A stretch of DNA of 7,059 nt from Clostridia bacterium (GTDB taxonomy: Bacteria; Bacillota_A; Clostridia; Christensenellales; Aristaeellaceae). Shown piece after piece: positions 1 through 6,251 of this stretch. How positions within the stretch are numbered: position 1 is the first letter of the stretch; every line of letters begins with the position of its first letter. Both the position numbers and the translations under genes were made by a program. The stretch covers positions 1 through 7,059 of the forward strand of contig JAFZQK010000016.1 in assembly GCA_017620455.1 (NCBI GenBank). Reading direction: 5' to 3'. The notes beneath the pieces are model-generated. The model made no database searches. It was given only the letters and a program-made list of their open reading frames with translations, and was not told the origin of the DNA.

Positions 1-240
1 CATGTAGCCGTCCTTGCCGGCCACCTTCACCTTGCACCATTCCTCGCCCTTTTCCACGATCTCCACCCAGGTGCCCGTCCAGTACTGGCCCAGCACCTTG
101 GCGTTCAGGTCCGCCTTTTCCCGCAGGTTCAGTCCGCCGCCCTGCACGGTGGCGTATTCCTCCGCCTGCGCCAGCACCGGCAGCAGGCACATCGCCGCCA
201 ACGCCAGGCTGAGGATGCGGGAAAGCATGCGTCTTTTCAT
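1..240 (-). CDS. Secreted SH3-domain (SH3b) protein, 5' part only
   Basis: This is the first 80 codons of a leftward gene that runs off the left edge with the frame open. I translated it by hand. Residues 1-26 form a typical signal peptide: a basic start (MKRRMLSR), a hydrophobic core (ILSLALAAMCLLPVL) and an AQA|EE site for signal peptidase I. There is no lipobox cysteine at the cleavage site. Residues 29-80 match the bacterial SH3 pattern, with GGGLNLREKADLNAKVLG followed by a WVEIVEKGEEWCKV strand and KDGYM, where a conserved 'G-W/Y' strand is expected. Such domains usually bind peptidoglycan peptides or surface partners in exported proteins. The ATG at 240-238 is preceded by AAAGGAGG 7 nt upstream, which fixes the start; a second in-frame ATG at 228-226 would shorten the basic region. 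No catalytic domain is visible, so the function of the full protein is unknown. Confidence 0.8.
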   Translation of the reverse strand, partial: MKRRMLSRILSLALAAMCLLPVLAQAEEYATVQGGGLNLREKADLNAKVLGQYWTGTWVEIVEKGEEWCKVKVAGKDGYM

Positions 241-477
241 GGGAATTCCTCCTTTGTTTTCTTTTTCCGGCCTTGACCGTACACCACAAAAACGCCCGGA
301 TCGCCCCCGCCGTTCCTGTTTTCCGCCGGTAAATCCTGGCAATCGCGCTCGTTTTCGCCCCGCGTTTCCAGCGCTTTCCATCTGCCCTTTCCCCCGCCCC
401 GCGCGCCCGCGCCTTTCGCCCGCTTTCCATCTGCCAATCATTCCCAGCGCCTGTTTTCCCTTTTCATCTTCTTTTTC
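241..477. other. C-rich intergenic region without a gene
   Basis: This stretch lies between two divergent genes. It is strongly pyrimidine-rich on the plus strand and contains a 15-nt direct repeat (listed separately). The only functional element I can support is the Shine-Dalgarno of the leftward gene at 248-253. I found no convincing -35/-10 pair for that gene on the minus strand. A long open frame crosses the region on the plus strand, but its Pro/Ser/Arg-rich composition looks like a by-product of the C-rich sequence and not a protein. Confidence 0.6.
372..435. repeat. 15-nt direct repeat pair
   Basis: CGCTTTCCATCTGCC occurs at 372-386 and again, identically, at 421-435. The copies start 49 nt apart and are separated by C/G-rich sequence. 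A partial relative (GCGTTTCCA) sits just before the first copy. The pair could be a local duplication or an operator pair for the leftward SH3 gene. Nothing else in the sequence distinguishes these options. Confidence 0.55.
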
Positions 478-506
478 TTGCAAAATCCGCAAAAACTCCG
501 TATAAT
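478..506 (+). promoter_or_regulatory. Sigma-A promoter of the MFS transporter
   Basis: TTGCAA (478-483) and a perfect TATAAT (501-506) are separated by exactly 17 nt. Transcription should begin near 513. This makes the in-frame ATG at 509 unusable in practice and supports translation from the ATG at 542. Confidence 0.8.
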
Positions 507-528
507 GGATGCAGATGAAACCGCATAC

Positions 529-536
529 GGGAGGGG
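529..536 (+). promoter_or_regulatory. Ribosome binding site deciding the MFS start
   Basis: GGGAGGGG ends 5 nt before the ATG at 542. The upstream in-frame ATG at 509 has no such site and lies at the promoter. Confidence 0.75.
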
Positions 537-541
537 ATACC

Positions 542-2086
542 ATGGAAATCACCGAAAACGGGAAGAAAAAGCGCTTCACAAAACGGGAATGGAGCTGGAT
601 CATGTACGACTGGGCCAACTCCATCTACGCCACCAACATCATGGCGGCCATTTTCCCCACCATCTTCGTCAACATCGCCGGCGACGCGGGCGATATCTGG
701 TGGGGCTACGGCACCTCCATCGCCACCTTCCTGGTGGCCATCCTGGCCCCGCTGCTGGGGGCGCTGGCGGATTATAAGGGCATGAAAAAGAAGCTGTTCA
801 CCAGCTTTATGCTCACGGGCGTGGTCTTTACCTTCCTGATCGCCCTGGTGATGAACGACTGGAAACTGATGCTGGTGGGCTACATCATCAGCCGCATCGG
901 CTTCTCCGGCAGCTGCCTGTTCTACGATTCCTTCCTCACCGACGTCACCACCGACGAGCGCATGGACAAGGTTTCTTCCTGGGGCTACGCCATGGGCTAT
1001 ATCGGCGGCAGCACCATCCCCTTCGTCATTTCCATCGCCGTGCTGCTGGTGCTGGGCTATTCCAACCCCATCGCCCAGAAATTCTCCATCATCATCGTCA
1101 GCGTCTGGTGGCTCGTCTTTTCCCTCCCCTTCATCAAAAACGTGGAGCAGGAGCACTACATCGAACGCACGGCGGAAAATTCTTTGGGAAACACTTTCCG
1201 CAATATCGCGCACACGGCGAAAGACATTTTCCGGCGCAAGGGCCTGTTCCTGTTCGTGATCGCGTATTTCTTCTACATTGACGGCGTGGGCACCATCATT
1301 TCGATTTCCACCGCCTACGGCAGCGTGCTGGGCCTGGGCAGCGTGGGCATGATCCTGGCCCTGCTGGTCACCCAGATCGTGGCCATGCCCTGCTCCATCT
1401 GGTTTGCCAATCTGGCCGCGAAAATCACCGCCCGCAAGGCCCTGATCTTCGCCATCATCATGTACACCCTCATCTGCTGCGTGGGCTTCTATATGGGCTA
1501 TTCCCTGGAGCCCCATCAGCAGGCTTACGAAACGGCGCTGAAAGCCGATTTCACCGAGCCGCTGAGCGACCTTGCCGATAAGGACGCCATCGCTCTCCGG
1601 GACGCCGCCGCCGGCCTCATCACCAAGAAGGACGCCAAAGCGCAGTTCGATAAGGAAGTGGCGAAGTACGTTTCCGACGAAAACATCCCGCCGGAAGTGG
1701 ATCGGGTCATGACGACCTTTGCGGAGTTCCTGGGCAATCATACCGAGACCGTATCGGAATTCCAGGGCGCCGTCAGCCGCTCCACCATCCTGTTCTGGGC
1801 CATGGCCACGCTGGTGGGCACCGTGCAGGGCGGCATCCAGGCGGTGAGCCGCAGCTATTTCGGCAAGCTGATCCCCAAGGAGCGCAGCAACGAATTCTTC
1901 GGCTTCTTCGATATCTTCGGCAAGTTCGCCTCCGTGATGGGCCCCTTCCTCTACGCCACCATCGGCGCCTGGACGGGCCGCAGCAGCTACGGCGTGCTGG
2001 CGCTGATCGTGCTGTTCCTCATCGGCCTGGTCATTATGATCAAGGGCAAAAAGCACTTCGACGAACTGGACCCCGCCGACGCCTGA
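542..2086 (+). CDS. MFS transporter, UMF1/Atg22-like family
   Basis: This 514-residue membrane protein has about 12 predicted transmembrane segments, roughly at residues 21-45, 53-77, 84-104, 109-131, 148-172, 181-198, 235-258, 266-292, 300-320, 415-437, 452-476 and 482-501. The N-terminal MYDWANSIYATNI (21-33) followed by FPTIF is the hallmark of the UMF1/Atg22-like branch of the major facilitator superfamily. GALADYKGMKKK (73-84) is the usual MFS loop 2-3 signature. Fungal Atg22 exports amino acids from the vacuole, but substrates of the bacterial homologues are mostly unknown, so none is assigned here. Between helices 9 and 10 lies a charged, mostly helical stretch of about 90 residues (321-412) that should face outward. 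The start follows from the promoter and Shine-Dalgarno. The gene appears monocistronic: its own promoter lies upstream and a terminator follows the stop. Confidence 0.88.
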   Translation: MEITENGKKKRFTKREWSWIMYDWANSIYATNIMAAIFPTIFVNIAGDAGDIWWGYGTSIATFLVAILAPLLGALADYKGMKKKLFTSFMLTGVVFTFLIALVMNDWKLMLVGYIISRIGFSGSCLFYDSFLTDVTTDERMDKVSSWGYAMGYIGGSTIPFVISIAVLLVLGYSNPIAQKFSIIIVSVWWLVFSLPFIKNVEQEHYIERTAENSLGNTFRNIAHTAKDIFRRKGLFLFVIAYFFYIDGVGTIISISTAYGSVLGLGSVGMILALLVTQIVAMPCSIWFANLAAKITARKALIFAIIMYTLICCVGFYMGYSLEPHQQAYETALKADFTEPLSDLADKDAIALRDAAAGLITKKDAKAQFDKEVAKYVSDENIPPEVDRVMTTFAEFLGNHTETVSEFQGAVSRSTILFWAMATLVGTVQGGIQAVSRSYFGKLIPKERSNEFFGFFDIFGKFASVMGPFLYATIGAWTGRSSYGVLALIVLFLIGLVIMIKGKKHFDELDPADA

Positions 2087-2098
2087 TCCTTCATCCCG

Positions 2099-2124
2099 GC
2101 CCCGCCTTCCCACGGGGCTTTTTT
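2099..2124 (+). terminator. Intrinsic terminator of the MFS gene
   Basis: GCCCCG (2099-2104) pairs with CGGGGC (2113-2118) across an 8-nt loop and is followed directly by six T residues (2119-2124). It begins 12 nt after the MFS stop codon. Confidence 0.85.
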
Positions 2125-2128
2125 CTGC

Positions 2129-2158
2129 TTGTGCCGGGAGTGGGATGTATGATACAAT
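2129..2158 (+). promoter_or_regulatory. Probable promoter of the mscS-GNAT pair
   Basis: TACAAT (2153-2158) is a good -10 element with an extended-10 TG at 2150-2151. A weak -35, TTGTGC (2129-2134), lies 18 nt upstream. Transcription would begin around 2165, downstream of the in-frame ATGs at 2145 and 2157, which favours the start at 2196. Confidence 0.6.
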
Positions 2159-2184
2159 GAAAAAACAGCCCACGAAAGCGACGC

Positions 2185-2190
2185 GGAGGA
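2185..2190 (+). promoter_or_regulatory. Ribosome binding site deciding the mscS start
   Basis: GGAGGA ends 5 nt before the ATG at 2196. The earlier in-frame ATGs at 2145 and 2157 overlap the predicted -10 element and lack such a site. Confidence 0.75.
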
Positions 2191-2195
2191 CGGCC

Positions 2196-2990
2196 ATGGA
2201 ATGGAATGACGTGAAAGAAATGATCCAGCAGCAGGGCATGCGGCTGCTCTTCGGGCTGCTGATCCTCATCGCGGGGGTCCTGCTGGTGCATTGGATCGCC
2301 GGGCTGCTGGAAAAAAAGCTCAGGATCAAGCGGATCGAGCCCACGCTGCTGGGATTTTTGCGCAATCTGTTCAAGTTGCTGATGTATCTGATCGTGATCC
2401 TCACCGCCGTCAGCGTCATGGGCATCCCGCTGACCTCGGTGCTCACCATCGTGGCCTCCGCGGGAGTGGCCGTTTCCCTGGCCATGCAGGGGGCGTTGAG
2501 CAACCTGGTGGGCGGATTGACGCTGCTGATCCTCAAGCCCATACGGGTGGGCGAATACGTGAAGGTCGGGGATTACGAGGGCACCGTGCAGGCCATCAAC
2601 GCCTTTTACACCGAAATGACCACCTACGATAACCGCCATATCTCCATGCCCAATTCCTCCCTCACCAACACCGCCATCGTCAATTACACCCGGGAGGGCA
2701 GCCGCCGCCTGGACGTTTCCTTCTCCGTGGGCTATCAGAGCGATCTTGCCCTGGTGAATCATACCCTGCGGGAACTGGTGGCCCGGTGCCACGGGGTGTT
2801 GCCCGATCCGCTGCCGGAGGTGCGTCTGATCCAGCTGGGCGAAAGCTGCATGGTCTTTTCCGTCCGCGTATGGGTCAAAACCGCCGATTACTGGAACGTG
2901 AATTTCTATCTCCTGGAGGAAGGCAAAAAGGCCCTGGACGACGCCGGCATCCAGATCCCCTTCCCCCAGATGGACGTGCACATCAGATGA
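2196..2990 (+). CDS. mscS: MscS-type mechanosensitive ion channel
   Basis: This 264-residue protein has the compact architecture of the small-conductance mechanosensitive channel (E. coli MscS has 286 residues). It should sit in the cytoplasmic membrane as a heptamer and open under membrane tension to release solutes on osmotic downshock. Helices lie at about residues 15-34 (TM1), 56-76 (TM2) and 82-110 (TM3). TM3 carries the family pore motif ASAGVAVSLAMQGALSNLVG, with Gly/Ala packing positions and the Q98/N103 region. The beta domain follows (KPIRVGEYVKVGDYEGTV, 114-131; NRHISMPNSSL, 146-156), then the alpha/beta vestibule. The C-terminus IPFPQMDVHI (254-263) is a family signature. The GNAT gene follows after 26 nt with no promoter of its own, so the two are probably co-transcribed. 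The specific paralogue cannot be assigned from the sequence alone. Confidence 0.92.
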   Translation: MEWNDVKEMIQQQGMRLLFGLLILIAGVLLVHWIAGLLEKKLRIKRIEPTLLGFLRNLFKLLMYLIVILTAVSVMGIPLTSVLTIVASAGVAVSLAMQGALSNLVGGLTLLILKPIRVGEYVKVGDYEGTVQAINAFYTEMTTYDNRHISMPNSSLTNTAIVNYTREGSRRLDVSFSVGYQSDLALVNHTLRELVARCHGVLPDPLPEVRLIQLGESCMVFSVRVWVKTADYWNVNFYLLEEGKKALDDAGIQIPFPQMDVHIR

Positions 2991-3003
2991 CCCCGATCCG
3001 GGA

Positions 3004-3010
3004 AAGGAGA
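3004..3010 (+). promoter_or_regulatory. Ribosome binding site deciding the GNAT GTG start
   Basis: AAGGAGA ends 6 nt before the GTG at 3017. The competing in-frame ATG at 2987, which overlaps the mscS stop codon, has no purine-rich site at the right distance. Confidence 0.7.
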
Positions 3011-3016
3011 GATACC

Positions 3017-3565
3017 GTGAACCACTGCGGCACAAAACGGCTGGAAACGGAAAGGCTGATCCTGCGGCGCTTCGCGGCGGAAGACGCCGAAGCCATGTAT
3101 AAGAACTGGTGCGCCGACAGCGAAGTGACAAAATTCCTCACCTGGCCGCCCCACAAAAGCGTGGAGGTCAGCCGTTCCGTCGTGCAAAAATGGGTGGATT
3201 CCTACGCCAATGACGCCTATTATCAGTGGGCCATCGTGCCCAAGGCGCTGGGCGAGCCCATCGGCAGCATCGCCGCGGTGAACCAAAACGACGATACGGA
3301 AATGGTGCACATCGGCTACTGCATCGGCCGGGCCTGGTGGCACCGGGGCTATACCTCCGAAGCCCTCCGGGCGGTGATGGATTTTTTCTTCGATACCGTA
3401 GGCGTCAACCGCGTGGAATCCGAGCACGATCCGGAAAACCCCCATTCCGGCATGGTGATGCGAAAGTGCTGCATGAAATACGAAGGCACCCTGCGCCAGG
3501 CCGTCCGCAGCAACCGGGGCGTGTGCGACGCCTGCTGGTACGCCCTGCTTCGCGGGGAACGCTGA
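3017..3565 (+). CDS. GNAT N-acetyltransferase, RimJ/RimL-like
   Basis: This is a 182-residue single-domain acetyltransferase. Its N-terminus, TKRLETERLILRRFAAEDAE (6-25), is the standard opening of the RimJ/RimL-type (Acetyltransf_3) branch. The middle contains the beta4-beta5 region (GEPIGSIAAV, 79-88; VHIGYCIGRAWWHRGYTSEA, 97-116), where WWHRGYTSEA is the acetyl-CoA pyrophosphate-binding loop and helix. A C-terminal NPHSGMVMRKCCMKYEG (141-157) is the usual motif B with the Asn-x-x-Ser and 'GF/KYEG' pattern. Relatives acetylate ribosomal protein N-termini, antibiotics or small metabolites; the substrate here cannot be told. Translation probably starts at GTG 3017, which has a good Shine-Dalgarno. 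Starting at ATG 2987 would add ten residues and couple the gene to mscS through an ATGA overlap. It is probably the second gene of the mscS transcript. Confidence 0.87.
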   Translation: MNHCGTKRLETERLILRRFAAEDAEAMYKNWCADSEVTKFLTWPPHKSVEVSRSVVQKWVDSYANDAYYQWAIVPKALGEPIGSIAAVNQNDDTEMVHIGYCIGRAWWHRGYTSEALRAVMDFFFDTVGVNRVESEHDPENPHSGMVMRKCCMKYEGTLRQAVRSNRGVCDACWYALLRGER

Positions 3566-3581
3566 GCCCATATACGCAAAT

Positions 3582-3611
3582 AAAAAGCCCTCCTGCAAGG
3601 AGGGCAATTTT
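3582..3611. terminator. Bidirectional intrinsic terminator between GNAT and fhs
   Basis: GCCCTCC (3587-3593) pairs with GGAGGGC (3599-3605) around a short TGCAA loop. Read leftward, it is followed by five T residues (3586-3582), making a strong terminator for fhs. Read rightward, it is followed by AATTTTATT, which is enough to end the mscS-GNAT transcript. It lies in the 68-nt gap between the two convergent genes. Confidence 0.85.
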
Positions 3612-3633
3612 ATTATTCCCAGCGATGTGAAGA

Positions 3634-5301
3634 TCAGAACAGCCCCGTGATCCTCCCGTCCGCGTCCACGTCGATCTTTTCGGCGGCGGGCGCTTTGGGC
3701 AGCCCCGGCATGGTCATGATTTCGCCGGTGAGCGCCACGATGAAACCCGCGCCGGCGGACACCCGCAGATTCCTCACCGTCACGGTGAAGCCCCTGGGCG
3801 CGCCCAGCAGCGCCGGATCGTCGGAGAAGGAATACTGGGTTTTCGCCATGCAAACGGGCAGGCCGCCGAAGCCCAGCTTTTCCAGCGTCAGGGCCTGCTT
3901 TTTCGCCTGGGGCGTCAGCACCGCGCCGTCGCCGTGATAGACGCGCTTCACGATCAGGCCGATCTTTTCCTCGATGGAGGCGTCCAGGGGATAGCTGAAG
4001 GAAAAATCATTCTTTTCGTCGCACAGCCGCACCACTTCCTCCGCCAGGGCCGTGCCGCCCGCGCCGCCCTTGGCCCAGACTTCGGAAAGCGCCACGTTGA
4101 CGCCCAGGGCCCTGCACTGGTCCTGGATGAGCCGGAGCTCCGCCTCCGTATCGTCCGGGAACCGGTTAATAGCCACCACGCAGGGCAGCTTATATACCTG
4201 CGTCATGTTCTCCACATGCTGCAGAAGATTGGGCAGGCCCTTCTTCAGCGCGTCCAGGTTTTCGGTTTTCAATTCCGTCTTGGGCAGGCCGCCGTGCATT
4301 TTCAGCGCGCGGACGGTAGCCACCACCACCACGGCGTCGGGCTTCAGGCCGTTCACCCGGCACTTGATATCCAGGAATTTTTCCGCCCCCAGGTCCGCGC
4401 CGAAGCCGGCCTCGGTGATCACGTAATCCCCCAGCTTCAGCGCCGTGCGGGTGGCCATGATGGAATTGCAGCCGTGGGCGATATTGGCGAACGGCCCGCC
4501 GTGTACGATGGCGGGGGTGCCCTCCAGAGTCTGCACCAGGTTGGGCTTGAGGGCGTCCCTGAGCAGGGCGGTCATGGCGCCGGCGGCCTTGATCTGCCCC
4601 GCGGTGACGGGCTGTTCGTCGTAGGTATAGGCGATCACCATCTGGGCCAAGCGTTCCCTGAGGTCCGTCAGGCTGTCGGACAGGCACAGCACCGCCATGA
4701 TCTCCGAGGCCACGGTGATATCGTATCCGTCCTCCCTGGGCACGCCGTTGACCCGGCCGCCCAGCCCGTCCACCACGAACCGCAGCTGCCGGTCGTTCAT
4801 ATCCACGCACCGCTTCCACACGATGCGCCGGGGATCGATGTTCAGGGCGTTGCCCTGGTGGATGTGATTGTCCAGCATGGCGGCCAAAAGGTTATTGGCC
4901 GCGCCGATGGCGTGAAAATCGCCGGTGAAATGCAGGTTGATGTCCTCCATGGGCACCACCTGGGCGTACCCGCCGCCCGCGGCCCCGCCCTTGATGCCGA
5001 ACACCGGGCCCAGGGAGGGCTCCCGCAGCGCCACGATCGATTTTTTGCCGATCCTGCGCAATCCGTCCGCCAGGCCGATGGTGGTGGTGGTTTTGCCTTC
5101 CCCGGCGGGGGTGGGCGTAATGGCCGTCACCAGCACCAATTTGCCGTCCTTCCCCTCCCGCGCTCGGATGGCCTTGGCATCCAGCTTCGCTTTGTATTTT
5201 CCGTAGGGCTCCAGCAGTTCTTCGCCGATCCCCGCTTCCCGGGCGATTTCATAAATGGGCTTCATGGGGGTGCCCTGGGCGATTTCGATATCCGTCAGCA
5301 T
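3634..5301 (-). CDS. fhs: Formate-tetrahydrofolate ligase (formyl-THF synthetase)
   Basis: The 555-residue enzyme matches the usual FTHFS length of about 556-559. It joins formate to tetrahydrofolate using ATP, giving 10-formyl-THF, in the cytoplasm. That product feeds purine and formyl-Met-tRNA synthesis and, in acetogens, the methyl branch of the Wood-Ljungdahl pathway. Visible signatures are the ATP-binding loop [16 protein letters not shown] (62-77), the first family motif [13 protein letters not shown] (102-114), HFTGDFHAI (124-132) and the second family motif [11 protein letters not shown] (197-207). The C-terminus ends in GRITGLF, as is common in the family. The start at 5301 follows from GGGGAGG 8 nt upstream. 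The longer frame from 5340 would begin inside the promoter's -10 element. No other one-carbon gene is in the window, so whether it serves acetogenesis or only biosynthesis cannot be decided. Confidence 0.97.
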   Translation of the reverse strand: MLTDIEIAQGTPMKPIYEIAREAGIGEELLEPYGKYKAKLDAKAIRAREGKDGKLVLVTAITPTPAGEGKTTTTIGLADGLRRIGKKSIVALREPSLGPVFGIKGGAAGGGYAQVVPMEDINLHFTGDFHAIGAANNLLAAMLDNHIHQGNALNIDPRRIVWKRCVDMNDRQLRFVVDGLGGRVNGVPREDGYDITVASEIMAVLCLSDSLTDLRERLAQMVIAYTYDEQPVTAGQIKAAGAMTALLRDALKPNLVQTLEGTPAIVHGGPFANIAHGCNSIMATRTALKLGDYVITEAGFGADLGAEKFLDIKCRVNGLKPDAVVVVATVRALKMHGGLPKTELKTENLDALKKGLPNLLQHVENMTQVYKLPCVVAINRFPDDTEAELRLIQDQCRALGVNVALSEVWAKGGAGGTALAEEVVRLCDEKNDFSFSYPLDASIEEKIGLIVKRVYHGDGAVLTPQAKKQALTLEKLGFGGLPVCMAKTQYSFSDDPALLGAPRGFTVTVRNLRVSAGAGFIVALTGEIMTMPGLPKAPAAEKIDVDADGRITGLF

Positions 5302-5309
5302 TCTTGGTT

Positions 5310-5316
5310 CCTCCCC
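5310..5316 (-). promoter_or_regulatory. Ribosome binding site deciding the fhs start
   Basis: Read leftward, GGGGAGG (5316-5310) precedes the ATG at 5301 by 8 nt. It rules out the in-frame ATG at 5340, which lies upstream of it and within the -10 element. Confidence 0.75.
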
Positions 5317-5338
5317 TCGAATATTCGGGTTCCGCACC

Positions 5339-5367
5339 ATTATATCCTATCATTCCGCAGATTACAA
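5339..5367 (-). promoter_or_regulatory. Sigma-A promoter of fhs
   Basis: On the minus strand TTGTAA (5367-5362) and a perfect TATAAT (5344-5339) are 17 nt apart. Transcription should start near 5332, about 31 nt before the ATG, which leaves no room for a long leader or riboswitch. Confidence 0.8.
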
Positions 5368-5393
5368 CCCTTGCGCCCCGAAACGCGGGGTAA

Positions 5394-5424
5394 ATTGTCG
5401 AACATTTATCAGGTTGTCGTCAAA
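5394..5424. promoter_or_regulatory. Candidate Spo0A boxes upstream of spoIIA
   Basis: ATTGTCGAA (5394-5402) matches the known Spo0A box TTTGTCGAA at 8 of 9 positions and contains the TGTCGAA core. A weaker site on the opposite strand, TTTGACGAC (5424-5416), fits the TGNCGAA core at 6 of 7 positions. They sit about 75-83 and 53-61 nt upstream of the predicted spoIIA transcription start. This is the kind of position where Spo0A~P activates spoIIA in Bacillus. The first site is well supported by sequence; the second is speculative. Confidence 0.55.
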
Positions 5425-5441
5425 AACATCCATTTTTCTTC

Positions 5442-5471
5442 GCAGGACAAGCCCGGCCCGTTACGGAATAC
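5442..5471 (+). promoter_or_regulatory. Sigma-H-type promoter of the spoIIA operon
   Basis: GCAGGACAA (5442-5450) fits the sigma-H -35 consensus RNAGGAWWW with one mismatch. ACGGAATAC (5463-5471) fits the -10 consensus RNNGAATWW with one mismatch. The spacer is 12 nt, as is typical for sigma-H. No sigma-A promoter of comparable quality lies between here and spoIIAA. The Bacillus spoIIA operon is known to be transcribed by sigma-H RNA polymerase, so the match is what the gene content predicts. Confidence 0.7.
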
Positions 5472-5505
5472 CTTTCCCCGCCTATACCGTCAGGAGGGAT
5501 GAAGC

Positions 5506-5805
5506 ATGGAGTATGAGCGGCGGAAAGACACCGTCATCGCCCGCGTCACGGGCGAACTGGATCACTGCAGCGCCCCGGCCGTCCGCCGGGAGCTGGACCG
5601 GCTGATCGGGGACCCGTCGGTGCGGCGGCTGGTATTGGATCTGTCCGGCATGACGTTTATGGATTCCTCCGGCATCGGGGTGATCCTGGGCCGATACCGG
5701 GAAATGCGCGCCCGGGGCGGCCGGGTGGCGGTCCGGAGCATGAACCCCCACGTGGAAAAGATCTTTTTCCTGTCCGGCATGAACCAGGTCATCGACATCA
5801 TCTAA
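5506..5805 (+). CDS. spoIIAA: Anti-sigma F factor antagonist SpoIIAA
   Basis: This 99-residue STAS-domain protein is the anti-anti-sigma factor of the forespore switch. Unphosphorylated, it binds SpoIIAB and frees SigF; SpoIIAB phosphorylates it to switch it off, and SpoIIE is the usual phosphatase. The diagnostic TGELDHCSAP (15-24) and FMDSSGIGVILGRY (51-64) are present. By alignment with Bacillus SpoIIAA Ser58, the phosphorylated residue should be Ser54, directly after Asp53. The protein is shorter than the Bacillus one (117 residues) because it ends soon after the last conserved helix (FFLSGMNQVIDII). AGGAGG lies 8 nt before the ATG. It is the first gene of the operon, with 14 nt between its stop and the spoIIAB start. 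Confidence 0.95.
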   Translation: MEYERRKDTVIARVTGELDHCSAPAVRRELDRLIGDPSVRRLVLDLSGMTFMDSSGIGVILGRYREMRARGGRVAVRSMNPHVEKIFFLSGMNQVIDII

Positions 5806-5819
5806 CGGAGGAAAACGTC

Positions 5820-6251
5820 ATGGAGCCGATCAATCAGATGAAACTGGAATTCGTCAGCGTCCCGGAAAACGAAGGCTTCGCCCGGGTGGCCGTCAGCGCC
5901 TTCGCCGTGCAGCTGAACCCCACCCTGGACGTGCTGGCCGATATCAAAACCGCCGTCAGCGAGGCCGTCACCAACGCCATCGTTCACGGCTACGGCGAAA
6001 GGAAAGGCACCGTCACCGTCAGTGCCGCGCTGCGGCCCGACGGGGTGCTGGAGATCTCCGTGCACGATCGGGGCCGGGGCATCGACGATATCCCCCGGGC
6101 CATGCAGCCGTTTTTCACCACCCAGCCGGAAAAGGAGCGCAGCGGCATGGGCTTTTCCGTGATGCAGACCTTCATGGACGACGTGCAGGTGGAATCCGCG
6201 CCCGGCGAGGGCACCACGGTGCGCATGAAAAAACGGCTGCGGGGGGATTGA
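5820..6251 (+). CDS. spoIIAB: Anti-sigma F factor and serine kinase SpoIIAB
   Basis: This 143-residue GHKL-type kinase is close in length to the Bacillus protein (146). It binds SigF and keeps it inactive, and phosphorylates SpoIIAA using ATP. The N box SEAVTNAIVHGY (47-58) carries the conserved Glu48 and Asn52. The G1 box is DRGRGI (83-88) and the ATP-lid/G2 region is TTQPEKERSGMGFSVM (100-115). The N-terminal ENEGFARVAVSAF (17-29) corresponds to the segment holding the SigF-contacting Arg of Bacillus (here Arg22). All catalytic features look intact. GGAGG lies 8 nt before the ATG. The stop codon TGA is directly followed by the sigF ATG in the same reading frame, so translation of the two is very likely coupled. 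Confidence 0.96.
   Translation: MEPINQMKLEFVSVPENEGFARVAVSAFAVQLNPTLDVLADIKTAVSEAVTNAIVHGYGERKGTVTVSAALRPDGVLEISVHDRGRGIDDIPRAMQPFFTTQPEKERSGMGFSVMQTFMDDVQVESAPGEGTTVRMKKRLRGD

Noticed and set aside
14..505. 163-residue open frame on the plus strand
   Set aside because: It overlaps the leftward SH3 gene antisense, then continues through C-rich intergenic sequence as a Ser/Pro/Arg-rich low-complexity product. It has no Shine-Dalgarno and resembles no family.
464..2542. 692-residue open frame on the minus strand
   Set aside because: It lies antisense to the MFS and mscS genes and passes through a promoter and a terminator. Its His/Gly/Asp/Gln-rich product is typical of the antisense of high-GC coding sequence.
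5302..5338. Possible riboswitch in the fhs leader (THF or purine)
   Set aside because: The predicted transcript leader is only about 31 nt, too short for any known riboswitch, and no such fold is evident.
5376..5390. Small hairpin CCCCG-AAACG-CGGGG between fhs and spoIIA
   Set aside because: The stem is only 5 bp, no T-run follows on either strand, and it lies upstream of both promoters, so it is neither a terminator nor a leader structure. Chance is likely in GC-rich DNA.
3934..5502. 522-residue open frame on the plus strand opposite fhs
   Set aside because: It is the antisense of fhs with the same His/Gln/Gly-rich artefact composition. fhs itself is unmistakable.
6249..6251. TGA as a sense codon, making spoIIAB-sigF one fused gene
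   Set aside because: TGG encodes Trp throughout and TGA ends the MFS, mscS, GNAT and fhs genes at the expected family lengths, so the standard code applies. A fused gene is unlikely without a recoding signal.
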